Assembly: GCA_050246475.1 (NCBI GenBank)
Contig: JBFWVZ010000018.1
Span: 1 to 20,508 of the forward strand
DNA length: 20,508 nt
DNA from: CADEEL01 sp050246475
GTDB taxonomy: Bacteria > Pseudomonadota > Alphaproteobacteria > Caulobacterales > Aquidulcibacteraceae
Direction of reading: 5' to 3'
Part shown: one piece after another, positions 7,743 through 14,403 of the stretch
Layout: each line of letters begins with the position of its first letter
Numbering within the stretch: the stretch's first letter is position 1
Made by a program: the position numbers and the translations under genes
The notes under the pieces: model-generated
Seen by the model: only the letters and a program-made list of their open reading frames with translations
The model's database searches: none
What the model was told of the DNA's origin: nothing

Positions 7743-8614
7743 AACAGCAGCCGCTCGGCCATCGTTACAATCGCGACGCCGATCAGCGTCAGCGTCGCGC
7801 CGGTCAAGAGCTGCGCCGAAACCGGATCGTCGAAGAAGGCGATCCCCGCAGCGATTGCGATCACTGGCGAGAGGAACATGTAGGGCGTCGTGCGCGCCAC
7901 TTCATATTTCTGCACCAAGCGAAACATCAGCGCGTTCGCGACGATGCTGGAGGCGACCGCCGCAAACGCAATCGCCGCATAGGGCCAGAAGCCCGCGTTC
8001 GCCGCGGCCTCGATCTGATTGTGCTCCGTCGCGAGCGAAATGGGCCCGAGCGTCGCCAGCGCCGCGAATGCGATCCAGGCTTGATACGCTAATGGATGCA
8101 GCGCCGGCGCGCGCCGCACATAGACCGAAACCGCGCCATAGAGCGTCGAGGCGATTGCAACCAGAAGAAACGCGCCGAGCTGCGGAATGACGGCGCCGTC
8201 CGCCGCAAGCAGCGCCGTGCCGGCAAACGAGACCGCGACGCCGATCATCCGTACGACGCCGATGCGCTCATGCAGGAAGACCGACGCCAGCACGGCCGCC
8301 GCCGGAATCCAAAGCTGCATCGCGATGACCATCGGCGAGAGATCGTCCGCCAGCCACAAGCCGATCGATTGAATGCCAAAATGCAGCGCCGTCAGCAGCC
8401 CCACGATGAGGAGCGGCCGCCACGCGCCCGCCGCCGGGCGCCAGAACGCAAAGAGCAGCGCCGCAGTCAGCGCAAAGCGCAAGCACGAGGCAAAGAGCGG
8501 CGGCAAGTGCATGAACACGTACTTCGTCAGCGCCGTGTTCACGCCCCAGATCGCGGCGATGAGCGCCAGGAAGAACGCATCCTGTCTCGAGATAGGCAGC
8601 GAGGTTTGCGTCAC
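7733..8614 (-). CDS. EamA/DMT-family transporter
   Basis: An inner-membrane protein of 293 residues with about ten hydrophobic segments in two EamA repeats, as in the drug/metabolite transporter superfamily. Features include AAIWGVNTALTKYV at the start, WIPAAAVLASVFLHERI closing the first repeat, and TPYMFLSPVIAIAAGIAFFDDP in the second. The substrate cannot be predicted. I start it at GTG 8614, which overlaps the stop of the DUF2269 gene (GTGA) and gives the family-like N-terminus (M)TQTSLPISRQDAFF. The open frame continues 24 codons further upstream inside DUF2269, but those residues are not transporter-like. It is the last gene of a three-gene overlapping unit. Confidence 0.9.
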   Translation of the reverse strand: MTQTSLPISRQDAFFLALIAAIWGVNTALTKYVFMHLPPLFASCLRFALTAALLFAFWRPAAGAWRPLLIVGLLTALHFGIQSIGLWLADDLSPMVIAMQLWIPAAAVLASVFLHERIGVVRMIGVAVSFAGTALLAADGAVIPQLGAFLLVAIASTLYGAVSVYVRRAPALHPLAYQAWIAFAALATLGPISLATEHNQIEAAANAGFWPYAAIAFAAVASSIVANALMFRLVQKYEVARTTPYMFLSPVIAIAAGIAFFDDPVSAQLLTGATLTLIGVAIVTMAERLLFQR

Positions 8615-9072
8615 GCGGGCTTCGCGATCATGAGCCAGTATGCGGCGATCACCGCAGCGAACGCCGGCCAGCCAAACCAGAACCAAAGCCGCATGAGCTT
8701 GTGCACTTCGTCCGGCAACGGCGCATTTGCGGCGCGCGCCTCATGCGCGCGTTTCGCCACACGCATCTGCATCCACACCACCGGCAGCCAGAACGCACCT
8801 GCGATCAGGTAACAGGCGTAGCTCCACAGGAGCCACGGCTCGTTCCATTGGTAGCCCGCCATCGTCACGAGAAGCCCGCCCGTCACCGGTTGCGCGACGA
8901 CCGCCGTCGCCGTGAAGAGCCAGTCGGCCATCACCGTCAGCCGCGCCACACCCGCGAACGTCGCGACGTCCTTGGCGCGCCACGCCGCGAACTGGAAGAA
9001 CGCGATCCCCATCCCCGTGCCGAACAGCACGGCGGCCGAAAGCACGTGCAGCGTTTTGACGAGTTCATACAT
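8611..9072 (-). CDS. DUF2269-family integral membrane protein
   Basis: A 153-residue protein with four hydrophobic segments. It begins MYELVKTLHVLSAAVLFGTG, typical of the DUF2269 family, and has conserved His9 in the first membrane segment. The family's function is not established. Its ATG (9072-9070) overlaps the stop of the SDR/DoxX gene by one base (TGATG), and its own stop overlaps the transporter GTG, so all three should be translated from one message. In several proteobacteria DUF2269 genes sit beside SDR-DoxX fusions (my recollection of the family context, not checked), consistent with a shared membrane role. Confidence 0.82.
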   Translation of the reverse strand: MYELVKTLHVLSAAVLFGTGMGIAFFQFAAWRAKDVATFAGVARLTVMADWLFTATAVVAQPVTGGLLVTMAGYQWNEPWLLWSYACYLIAGAFWLPVVWMQMRVAKRAHEARAANAPLPDEVHKLMRLWFWFGWPAFAAVIAAYWLMIAKPA

Positions 9073-10361
9073 CAGCGCTCATCCTCCACCGCCGCGACGA
9101 AGGCGAGGAGCGCAAAGAAGGGGAGGAGCTTCATGAGGCGCCCCAACGGATCGGCCCAGAGCCACGGCAGCGTCACGGAAAGCACGGCGAGATAGCCGAT
9201 CGAGACGAGCGCCATCAGCGCGAGGATCGCACGGCGACGCTTCGCGAGGAAGAGAAACGCCGCGCCGATGGCGATGTCGAACAAGCCGCCGAGATCGGCC
9301 GCAAGCGCATCGAACCGCCCCAGTCCCGCCTCACACGCCAGCGCCATCGCTTCGTCGCGCCCGGTCGTGAGGCAGACGATGCCGGTGAACATCCAAAACG
9401 CCGCGAGGAGGAGCCGCGCTGCAGGCTTCACGAAATAAAGCCGCGCGTGCCAGCGATCCTGCACGCCGGCGGGCTCGGCCGCGAGCTCCTCCATGCCGCC
9501 GCGCACGTTCATGCCGAGATTCGTCGTGAGCAAGTTCGGATCCCCGCCGACATCATGCGCCATCTGCGCCCGCGACGTCGATTTGAGCGAGGTGCGTACG
9601 CCGAACACGCCGAGCAAATCGCCTAAGGCGAAGGCGAGATCGGCCAGGGGCTTCGGCACAGTCCAAATTCGCGCGCGGCCGAAGCCCAGCCAAGCGCGAT
9701 GCGCGGCGATGACTTCCGGCAAGGTCTGCTCGACCGGCCCCGCCAGATCGATAACGACGCGCGTCGGCGCATCCGGCGACAGTAGGCGTTCGATCGCGCT
9801 GCACGCATCGCGCAAGTGGATCGGCCGGAACATCCCCGGCGATGCGATCACCGGCGTCGCGAACGGGATTCCCGCGAGCCCCCGCACAAGCGCTGTGCCG
9901 CCGTAGACGTTGCGCGCGACGACGAGCGATGGCTTGAGCACCGCCCAATCGAGATCGCGCGCCATCAGGTCCGCATCGCCCTTGTGCTTGCTGCGCGCAT
10001 AGGCGGTGCCCGCGCCGGGATCGGCGCCAACGGCGGAGATTTGAATGACGCGGCGCACGCCCACACGCTCACACGCATCGAACAGCGCTCGCGCGCCATC
10101 AACATGCGCGGCTTGCGTTGAGTCCGCGCCGCCGTCCTGCAGCACGCCGACGCAATTGATAACGGCGCTCACGCCCTCAAGGTGCGCGGCCCAATCGTTT
10201 TTCTTGCGGAAATCGGCTTCGACCCAGCGCACGCCGTGATAGCGTCCCGCCGCCCAGCGCGCATCGCGCGCCGCGCCGACAATCTCATGCCCGCGCGCGG
10301 CCAGATGCGCCGCGACATGAGAACCGATGAACCCGGACGCCCCAGCGATTAGGATGCGCAT
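9072..10361 (-). CDS. Atypical SDR NAD(P)-binding protein fused to a DoxX-like membrane domain
   Basis: A 429-residue two-domain protein. The N-terminal 290 residues or so form a Rossmann NAD(P)-binding domain with GASGFIG (G7xxG10xxG13) and a YxxxK pair (Tyr121, Lys125), close to the NmrA/NDUFA9-like atypical short-chain dehydrogenases. The C-terminal part (about 310-425) has four hydrophobic helices (AARLLLAAFWMFTGIV..., GGLFDIAIGAAFLFLA, ALMALVSIGYLAVLSV, LLPFFALLAFVAAVED), matching a DoxX-like module. The substrate is unknown; the fusion suggests a membrane-anchored redox or quinone-related role (inference). The ATG has no obvious Shine-Dalgarno. It is the first gene of the overlapping trio and lies 56 nt after the cupin gene. 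Confidence 0.88.
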   Translation of the reverse strand: MRILIAGASGFIGSHVAAHLAARGHEIVGAARDARWAAGRYHGVRWVEADFRKKNDWAAHLEGVSAVINCVGVLQDGGADSTQAAHVDGARALFDACERVGVRRVIQISAVGADPGAGTAYARSKHKGDADLMARDLDWAVLKPSLVVARNVYGGTALVRGLAGIPFATPVIASPGMFRPIHLRDACSAIERLLSPDAPTRVVIDLAGPVEQTLPEVIAAHRAWLGFGRARIWTVPKPLADLAFALGDLLGVFGVRTSLKSTSRAQMAHDVGGDPNLLTTNLGMNVRGGMEELAAEPAGVQDRWHARLYFVKPAARLLLAAFWMFTGIVCLTTGRDEAMALACEAGLGRFDALAADLGGLFDIAIGAAFLFLAKRRRAILALMALVSIGYLAVLSVTLPWLWADPLGRLMKLLPFFALLAFVAAVEDER

Positions 10362-10417
10362 GCGCGCACTCTAGCGCGCTCCGGGGATCGTGGCGCAAGC
10401 GGCGCCGCGACGCGGGG

Positions 10418-10990
10418 CTATTTCCGTTTCCTGGCCTTCTTCACGCCGCCGGCGAACGGGTTCTTACCGGCGTCCGCTTCGTAGGCGCGAACGTCCTCGC
10501 CCGTCCAAACCATCCGCTTCTTGAGCGTCGGGAAATCGACGACGTCCACATCGAGCGCCTGCCCGCCCATCAGGTAAACGAGATCTTCGAAGCCGGTGTT
10601 CTTCAAGTGATGCGGCGACTGCGGCGCGGGATGCGCGATGAAATCGCCCGGCCCGACCTCGTATTCCTTGCCCTCAATGAGGGCCACGCCTTGGCCGTAG
10701 AGGATATAGACCCATTCTTCTTCGCGCTGATGCGCATGCGGCACGTAGCTTTCCTTGCCGGCCGGCACGCGCGCGAAATTGACGCCGAGCTTGCGGAGCC
10801 CAGCGAGCTTGCCCATCCGCACACCCGTGAGCTCTGAGTTTGGATTCCACGGATGCGAGAACGTCTGCTGATGCTTGGCCATGTCGGCCGCGCGCAGCAA
10901 ACCTGCGGGCGCGCCATTGCGTGCAACCTTGCGCACGTTTTTCGTCGCGCGTTTGCGGGCGGCCGGCGCCGTTTTCGTCTTCTTCACCAT
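10418..10990 (-). CDS. Cupin-domain protein with basic N- and C-terminal tails
   Basis: A 190-residue single-cupin protein. Metal-binding motif 1 is VPHAHQREEEWVYILYGQG (two His and a Glu) and motif 2 is GPGDFIAHPAPQSPHHLKN. The central region after it (DVVDFPTLKKRMVW) is typical of small stand-alone cupins whose substrate is unknown. Unusually, the first 25 residues are Lys/Arg/Ala-rich (VKKTKTAPAARKRATK...) and the protein ends KKARKRK. I prefer the ATG at 10990. A GTG at 11032 would add 14 residues (MLHPRDKKSRGGLP). Neither start has a strong Shine-Dalgarno. The gene follows rplA on the same strand beyond the 11094-11125 hairpin. Confidence 0.85.
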   Translation of the reverse strand: MVKKTKTAPAARKRATKNVRKVARNGAPAGLLRAADMAKHQQTFSHPWNPNSELTGVRMGKLAGLRKLGVNFARVPAGKESYVPHAHQREEEWVYILYGQGVALIEGKEYEVGPGDFIAHPAPQSPHHLKNTGFEDLVYLMGGQALDVDVVDFPTLKKRMVWTGEDVRAYEADAGKNPFAGGVKKARKRK

Positions 10991-11093
10991 GGGCAGCCCA
11001 CCGCGGCTCTTCTTGTCGCGCGGATGTAGCACGCCGCCCGCTAAAGAAGCGTTCGCGTTCGGACCAACATGGTTGACGCTTGATTGAGGAGCG

Positions 11094-11125
11094 GAGCGTG
11101 AGGACGTGTCACCGTCCTCACGCTC
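11094..11125 (-). terminator. Hairpin terminator candidate downstream of rplA
   Basis: A perfect 13-bp stem (GAGCGTGAGGACG / CGTCCTCACGCTC) with a 6-nt loop begins 6 nt past the rplA stop. No U-run follows on the minus strand, so it is either a U-less terminator or a 3'-end stabilising structure for the rplK-rplA message. It marks the place where rplJ would be expected but is absent. Confidence 0.7.
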
Positions 11126-11131
11126 GCATTC

Positions 11132-11833
11132 TTACGACGCGTGCGACGCGCTCGCCGGCTCGATGCGTACGCCCGGCCCCATCGTGGAACTCAGGGCCAC
11201 CTTTTTGATGAACGTGCCTTTGGCGCCCGAGGGCTTGGCCTTGGCGACCGCATCGATGAACGCCTTGGCGTTTTGCGTCAGCTTTTCTTCCGAGAAGCTC
11301 GCCTTGCCGATGCCGGCGTGCACGATGCCCGCCTTCTCGACGCGGAACTCCACGGCGCCCCCCTTCGAATCTGCGACTGCCTTGGCGACATCCATCGTCA
11401 CGGTGCCGACTTTCGGATTCGGCATCAGGCCGCGGGGGCCCAGCACCTTGCCGAGCCGGCCGACCAGCGCCATCAGATCGGGCGTCGCGATCAAGCGATC
11501 GAACTCGATCTTGCCGCCGTTGATGGTCTCGAAGAGATCCTGCTCGCCCACGATGTCGGCGCCGGCCTTCTTGGCTTCCTCAGCCTTCGGCCCTTTCGCG
11601 AACACCGCGACGCGCAGCGATTTGCCCGTGCCGTTCGGCAGCGAGCACACGCCGCGCACTTGCTGATCGGGATATTTCGGATCGACGCCGAGGTTCATCG
11701 AGATTTCGATCGTCTCATCGAACTTCGCGCTCGCGCGCGACTTGACGAGCTTCACCGCTTCGTCGAGCGAGTGGAGTTTGCGCGAGTCGATGTCCACATG
11801 GCTCTTGGCCATTCTCTTGGTTGTCTTGGGCAT
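11132..11833 (-). CDS. rplA: 50S ribosomal protein L1
   Basis: L1 binds 23S rRNA at the mobile stalk near the E site and, in well-studied bacteria, represses its own operon by binding the leader mRNA. The 233-residue protein has the family blocks SRASAKFDETIEI, GTGKSLRVAVFAKG, GADIVGEQDL and the signature LGPRGLMPNPKVGTVT. The start is ATG 11833 (MPKTTKRMAKSHV), 4 nt after the rplK stop; CGGAG inside the end of rplK serves as ribosome binding site. The open frame continues 23 codons upstream into rplK, but those Arg-rich residues are not L1. Here rplA is the end of the unit. Confidence 0.96.
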   Translation of the reverse strand: MPKTTKRMAKSHVDIDSRKLHSLDEAVKLVKSRASAKFDETIEISMNLGVDPKYPDQQVRGVCSLPNGTGKSLRVAVFAKGPKAEEAKKAGADIVGEQDLFETINGGKIEFDRLIATPDLMALVGRLGKVLGPRGLMPNPKVGTVTMDVAKAVADSKGGAVEFRVEKAGIVHAGIGKASFSEEKLTQNAKAFIDAVAKAKPSGAKGTFIKKVALSSTMGPGVRIEPASASHAS

Positions 11834-11837
11834 CGGC

Positions 11838-12284
11838 TTACTCCGTAACCTCGACGCCCATCGAGCGTGCGGTGCCCATGATCTGAAGCGTCGCCGCCTC
11901 AAGATCGTTGGCGTTCAAGTCCTTCATCTTCTGTTCGGCGATCGTGCGGCACTGCGCCTTGGTGAGCGAGCCGGCCGTGGCGCGACCCGGCGTCTTCGAG
12001 CCCGAGCCAGGCTTCTTCGCGAGCGGCATCTTGGCCGCCTTCTTGATCAAGAACGACGCCGGGGGCGTCTTGATCTCGAACGTGAAGCTCTTGTCCTGGT
12101 AGTACGTGATGACCACCGGGCACGGCGCGTTCTTCTCGACGTCCTGCGTGCGGGCGTTGAAGCCCTTGCAGAACTCCATGATGTTCAAGCCGCGTTGCCC
12201 GAGTGCGGGCCCGATCGGCGGGGACGGAGTCGCCGCGCCAGCCGGAACCTGGAGCTTGATCTGCCCCAGAACCTTCTTCGCCAT
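11838..12284 (-). CDS. rplK: 50S ribosomal protein L11
   Basis: L11 forms the GTPase-associated centre with 23S rRNA. The 148-residue product starts MAKKVLGQIKLQVPAGAATP and has the hallmark SPPIGPALGQRGLNIMEFCKGFN, ITYYQDKSFTFEIKTPPAS and, near the end, the ARSMGVEV block. It is about six residues longer than the common 142. The extra residues lie around KMPLAKKPGSGSK in the inter-domain region. The ATG at 12284 is preceded by GAGAGG. A promoter and a 117-nt structured leader precede it, so it is transcribed independently of nusG, which lies almost 6 kb away. Confidence 0.97.
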   Translation of the reverse strand: MAKKVLGQIKLQVPAGAATPSPPIGPALGQRGLNIMEFCKGFNARTQDVEKNAPCPVVITYYQDKSFTFEIKTPPASFLIKKAAKMPLAKKPGSGSKTPGRATAGSLTKAQCRTIAEQKMKDLNANDLEAATLQIMGTARSMGVEVTE

Positions 12285-12401
12285 GTCAGCCTCTCAATAT
12301 CGGCCCGGCGGGGAGACGCGTGGGCCTGAGGGTGCGTGGTCCGGCCGGGCTGGTCTTTGCCCAAAGCCTCCCACACGGGGATTTCCCGGCTGCCCGGGAA
12401 G
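12285..12401 (-). promoter_or_regulatory. Structured 5' leader of rplK-rplA (possible L1 autoregulation site)
   Basis: Three stems are visible in the predicted leader: TTCCCGG/CCGGGAA with a 4-nt loop at 12383-12400, right at the predicted transcript start; CTTT/AAAG around GGGC at 12355-12366; and GGCCC/GGGCC spanning 12302-12326 just before the ribosome binding site. In E. coli, L1 binds the rplK leader. Whether any of these stems mimics the 23S L1 site I cannot tell by eye. Confidence 0.45.
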
Positions 12402-12407
12402 CGGGGG

Positions 12408-12436
12408 CGTATAGAGGAAGGCCCGCGCTTTGTCAC
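12408..12436 (-). promoter_or_regulatory. Promoter for rplK-rplA
   Basis: Sigma-70-type elements on the minus strand: -35 GTGACA (12436-12431, 5 of 6), 17-bp spacer, -10 TATACG (12413-12408, 4 of 6). A start site near 12401 would give a leader of about 117 nt. An opposing TTGACG at 12444-12449 could be the -35 of the divergent lipoprotein gene, but I see no matching -10. Confidence 0.65.
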
Positions 12437-12499
12437 GCAGCGGTTGACGCGGGCGCCTCCCCAGCCAACCCTGGCCGTGAACCGGAGGGAGGACGCGTC

Positions 12500-12892
12500 A
12501 TGAAGAGATCACTTGCCGCACTGGCCCTGTGCGCCGCTGCCTGCTCACCGCAGGCCCCGCCCGCAGCCGAGCCCGCCGCGGAAACCGCCGCCCCCGCGCA
12601 GTCCGCCGCGGCGGGGTCCGTCAGCGCGTCGCTGACCGGCGGCGCAGCGCCGGTGGAGGCCACCATGCCGGCCAGCGAATGCATGATCGTCAATGAGGGC
12701 GCCAACGGCGTCGTGCGGGCCGCTGAAGGGGCGTTTGAGCTCAATTGGGCGGACGGCACGTTCCGCGTCGTCTGGGACAGCGGACAGGGCCTCTATAATG
12801 GCGACGTGTCCGGTTCAGTCTCCGGGCAGGAGGTCAGTTTCACGGGCACAAGCGGCGCGATGAGCGTGACCGGCACGGCGACCTGCGGCTAG
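12500..12892 (+). CDS. Small putative lipoprotein of unknown function
   Basis: A 130-residue protein with a lipoprotein-like signal (MKRSLAALALCAAAC, Cys15; the AAA before Cys is a permissive rather than ideal lipobox), an Ala/Pro/Glu linker of about 30 residues, and a small Gly/Ser/Val-rich domain. Two cysteines (in ASECMIV and at the C-terminal ATCG) could form a disulfide. The beta-rich pattern (FELNWADGTFRVVWDSG, GSVSGQEVSFTG) suggests a compact beta domain. I do not recognise the family. The start is fixed by the strong GGAGGGAGGA at 12484-12493. It is divergent from rplK and its stop shares a CTAG with the convergent 63-aa gene. Confidence 0.8.
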   Translation: MKRSLAALALCAAACSPQAPPAAEPAAETAAPAQSAAAGSVSASLTGGAAPVEATMPASECMIVNEGANGVVRAAEGAFELNWADGTFRVVWDSGQGLYNGDVSGSVSGQEVSFTGTSGAMSVTGTATCG

Positions 12893-13080
12893 GCCGCTCC
12901 CACCTCGCGCTTGACGGTCTCTATATCGAGTTCGGCCCCCGTTTCGGCGTCCAGCAGCTTCACGAACCGCCCTCCGCTGCGGAGCTCGATCGCCCGCTTG
13001 ACCGCCTCGTTCGCGGGCATTGGCGCTTCCGCCACCGCCGCCAGCCCACTGACGCTGCTTACGACCTTCAATTGACGCAC
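12889..13080 (-). CDS. 63-residue protein of unknown function
   Basis: A short gene supported mainly by a near-perfect ribosome binding site (AGGAGGTGG, 13084-13092) ahead of a GTG start. The product is soluble and mixed-charge: (M)RQLKVVSSVSGLAAVAEA, then NEAVKRAIELRSGGRFVKL and a C-terminal DAETGAELDIETVKREV. There is no signal peptide, membrane segment or cysteine. The pattern is one alpha-helical segment followed by a short beta-strand and helix. I do not recognise it. It ends on the TAG within the CTAG shared with the convergent lipoprotein gene and lies 55 nt downstream of the GST gene on the same strand. Confidence 0.65.
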   Translation of the reverse strand: MRQLKVVSSVSGLAAVAEAPMPANEAVKRAIELRSGGRFVKLLDAETGAELDIETVKREVGAA

Positions 13081-13083
13081 TGG

Positions 13084-13092
13084 CCACCTCCT
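13084..13092 (-). promoter_or_regulatory. Ribosome binding site of the 63-aa gene
   Basis: AGGAGGTGG on the minus strand is almost a full anti-Shine-Dalgarno match, about 6 nt before the GTG at 13080. It decides the start and is the main support for the short gene. Confidence 0.7.
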
Positions 13093-13135
13093 CTTGCCGG
13101 AACAATAGAGGCCGGCGCGGCGGATTTCAGCATCC

Positions 13136-13924
13136 TTAGCCAGGCGGCTCGTTGAAGCGGATATTGTCTCGCTCGATTCCGGCGCGAACGATGTCGAGCC
13201 CGCCGGCGCGGATCATCCATTCCAAGCGATGGTCCCGGTATTGGCGCTTGAAAAGGCCGCGCTCGACGATGCCCGCCACAGCGCTCATCGCCGCAACGGC
13301 GTCGCGCGCCTGATGAAAGGCTTTCGCCACTGACGGGCGCTCGCGAACGCGCCAAAGCCATGCGGAGAGCCCGCTTCCCTGGGGCGGCTCGATGCCGAAG
13401 CTGGCGGCGCCCTGCACAAAGGGCGCGGCCGCGAGATCGCCCCAGCCGAAGCGATCGCCATTCATCCATTCGCGGCCGCCAAGCTGCGCCTCCAGCCAAG
13501 CGTTGAGCTTTGCGATCTCCCCGCCCGCGCGTGCGCGCATCGCCTCCGCCGCGTCGCCTTCAGCGCGGCGGAAGTATGCGATCTCGGAAAGCCCCCACGT
13601 AATCGCCTCGTAGTGCGTATCGCACATCTCCTCGATCGTGCGCGCCCGCGCGCGCTCCAACGGATCGGCGGGAAGCAGCGGCGGATCGGGAAAGCGATCT
13701 TCGATGAACTCCAGGATGATTGTGGAGTCGAAGAGCGCGGCGCCGTCGATCACCAGCACGGGCACTTCGCCGCGCGGATTGCTAGCGCGAAAGTCCGGCG
13801 GCGTCGCGCCTGAGCCCATCGCCTGCGGGATCGCGGCCTCGTAGGGGACGCGCTTCTCGTCGAGCGCGATCTTCACCTTCTGCGCGTAGGGCGAGAGCGG
13901 GTGCTCCCAAAGCTGGATCGCCAT
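13136..13924 (-). CDS. Glutathione S-transferase family protein
   Basis: A 262-residue GST-fold protein. The thioredoxin-like N-terminal domain carries LWEHPLSPYAQKVKIALDEK (Ser-Pro at the usual activation site), NPRGEVPVL with the cis-proline and the glutathione-binding DSTIILEFIEDRFP. The C-terminal helical domain includes WMNGDRFGWGDLAAAPFV. An extension of about 45 residues follows, rich in Arg and aromatic residues (GLFKRQYRDHRLEWMIRAGG). The substrate is unknown. I start at ATG 13924 because GAGGAGG lies 6 nt upstream; the open frame goes nine codons further to 13951 without a better site. It sits next to the sulfur module, but no direct link is shown. Confidence 0.9.
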   Translation of the reverse strand: MAIQLWEHPLSPYAQKVKIALDEKRVPYEAAIPQAMGSGATPPDFRASNPRGEVPVLVIDGAALFDSTIILEFIEDRFPDPPLLPADPLERARARTIEEMCDTHYEAITWGLSEIAYFRRAEGDAAEAMRARAGGEIAKLNAWLEAQLGGREWMNGDRFGWGDLAAAPFVQGAASFGIEPPQGSGLSAWLWRVRERPSVAKAFHQARDAVAAMSAVAGIVERGLFKRQYRDHRLEWMIRAGGLDIVRAGIERDNIRFNEPPG

Positions 13925-13930
13925 CGCACG

Positions 13931-13937
13931 CCTCCTC
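13931..13937 (-). promoter_or_regulatory. Ribosome binding site of the GST gene
   Basis: GAGGAGG on the minus strand, 6 nt before ATG 13924, selects this start over the upstream in-frame one at 13951. Confidence 0.7.
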
Positions 13938-14031
13938 GTCGTTTCGCCCATGTTGCACGATCCGTAACGGCGGTCACGGATGCCGTGGCGCGAAGCACGT
14001 ACGCATGAGGCTCCAACAAGGAGTCAAAGAA

Positions 14032-14373
14032 ATGAACCTTCGCGCATTCGTTCTGGCTGGTGTTTTGCTCTGCGCTGGCGCGGCGAGCGCGCAGACGGGT
14101 TCTGAGAACGCTTCCAACGGAACCGCTGGCGTTTACGTCCCACAGCGCCAATCGATCTTGCTCCGGTGCCCGTCCGGATGGCACGGACGCGGCGGCTACA
14201 ATTACACCGTCTCGGTGCAGGAAGGCGTTTGCCAATGGGTGCAGGGCCAGCGCGCCGTCATTTGCTGGAGTGTTCGCGATCCCATCGGCGTCGCGCAAGC
14301 GTCGTGCAGCGATGGTTGCGCAGAAACGCAAGGCACGGGGCGGTGCGTCCGCCGGCGCCGCCTCAACCCTTAG
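14032..14373 (+). CDS. Secreted six-cysteine protein of unknown function
   Basis: A 113-residue protein with a clear Sec signal peptide (MNLRAFVLAGVLLCAGAASA, cleavage before QTGSEN). The mature part of about 93 residues contains six cysteines (RCPSG, VCQW, ICWS, SCSDGC, RCVRR), enough for three disulfides, and an aromatic/Gly patch SGWHGRGGYNYTV. The last residues are basic (VRRRRLNP). I do not recognise the fold. AAGGAG about 9 nt upstream supports ATG 14032 over the in-frame ATG at 14005. It is divergent from the GST gene and convergent, with a 30-nt gap, to the TauE/SafE gene. Confidence 0.78.
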   Translation: MNLRAFVLAGVLLCAGAASAQTGSENASNGTAGVYVPQRQSILLRCPSGWHGRGGYNYTVSVQEGVCQWVQGQRAVICWSVRDPIGVAQASCSDGCAETQGTGRCVRRRRLNP

Positions 14374-14403
14374 CCGGGCGGGACGGCAAGTCGAAGCGTC
14401 GCC

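Noticed and set aside
12815..13105. A 96-codon minus-strand frame overlapping the 63-aa gene
   Set aside because: Its translation is Gly/Arg-rich and has no ribosome binding site; the 63-aa frame has the AGGAGGTGG.
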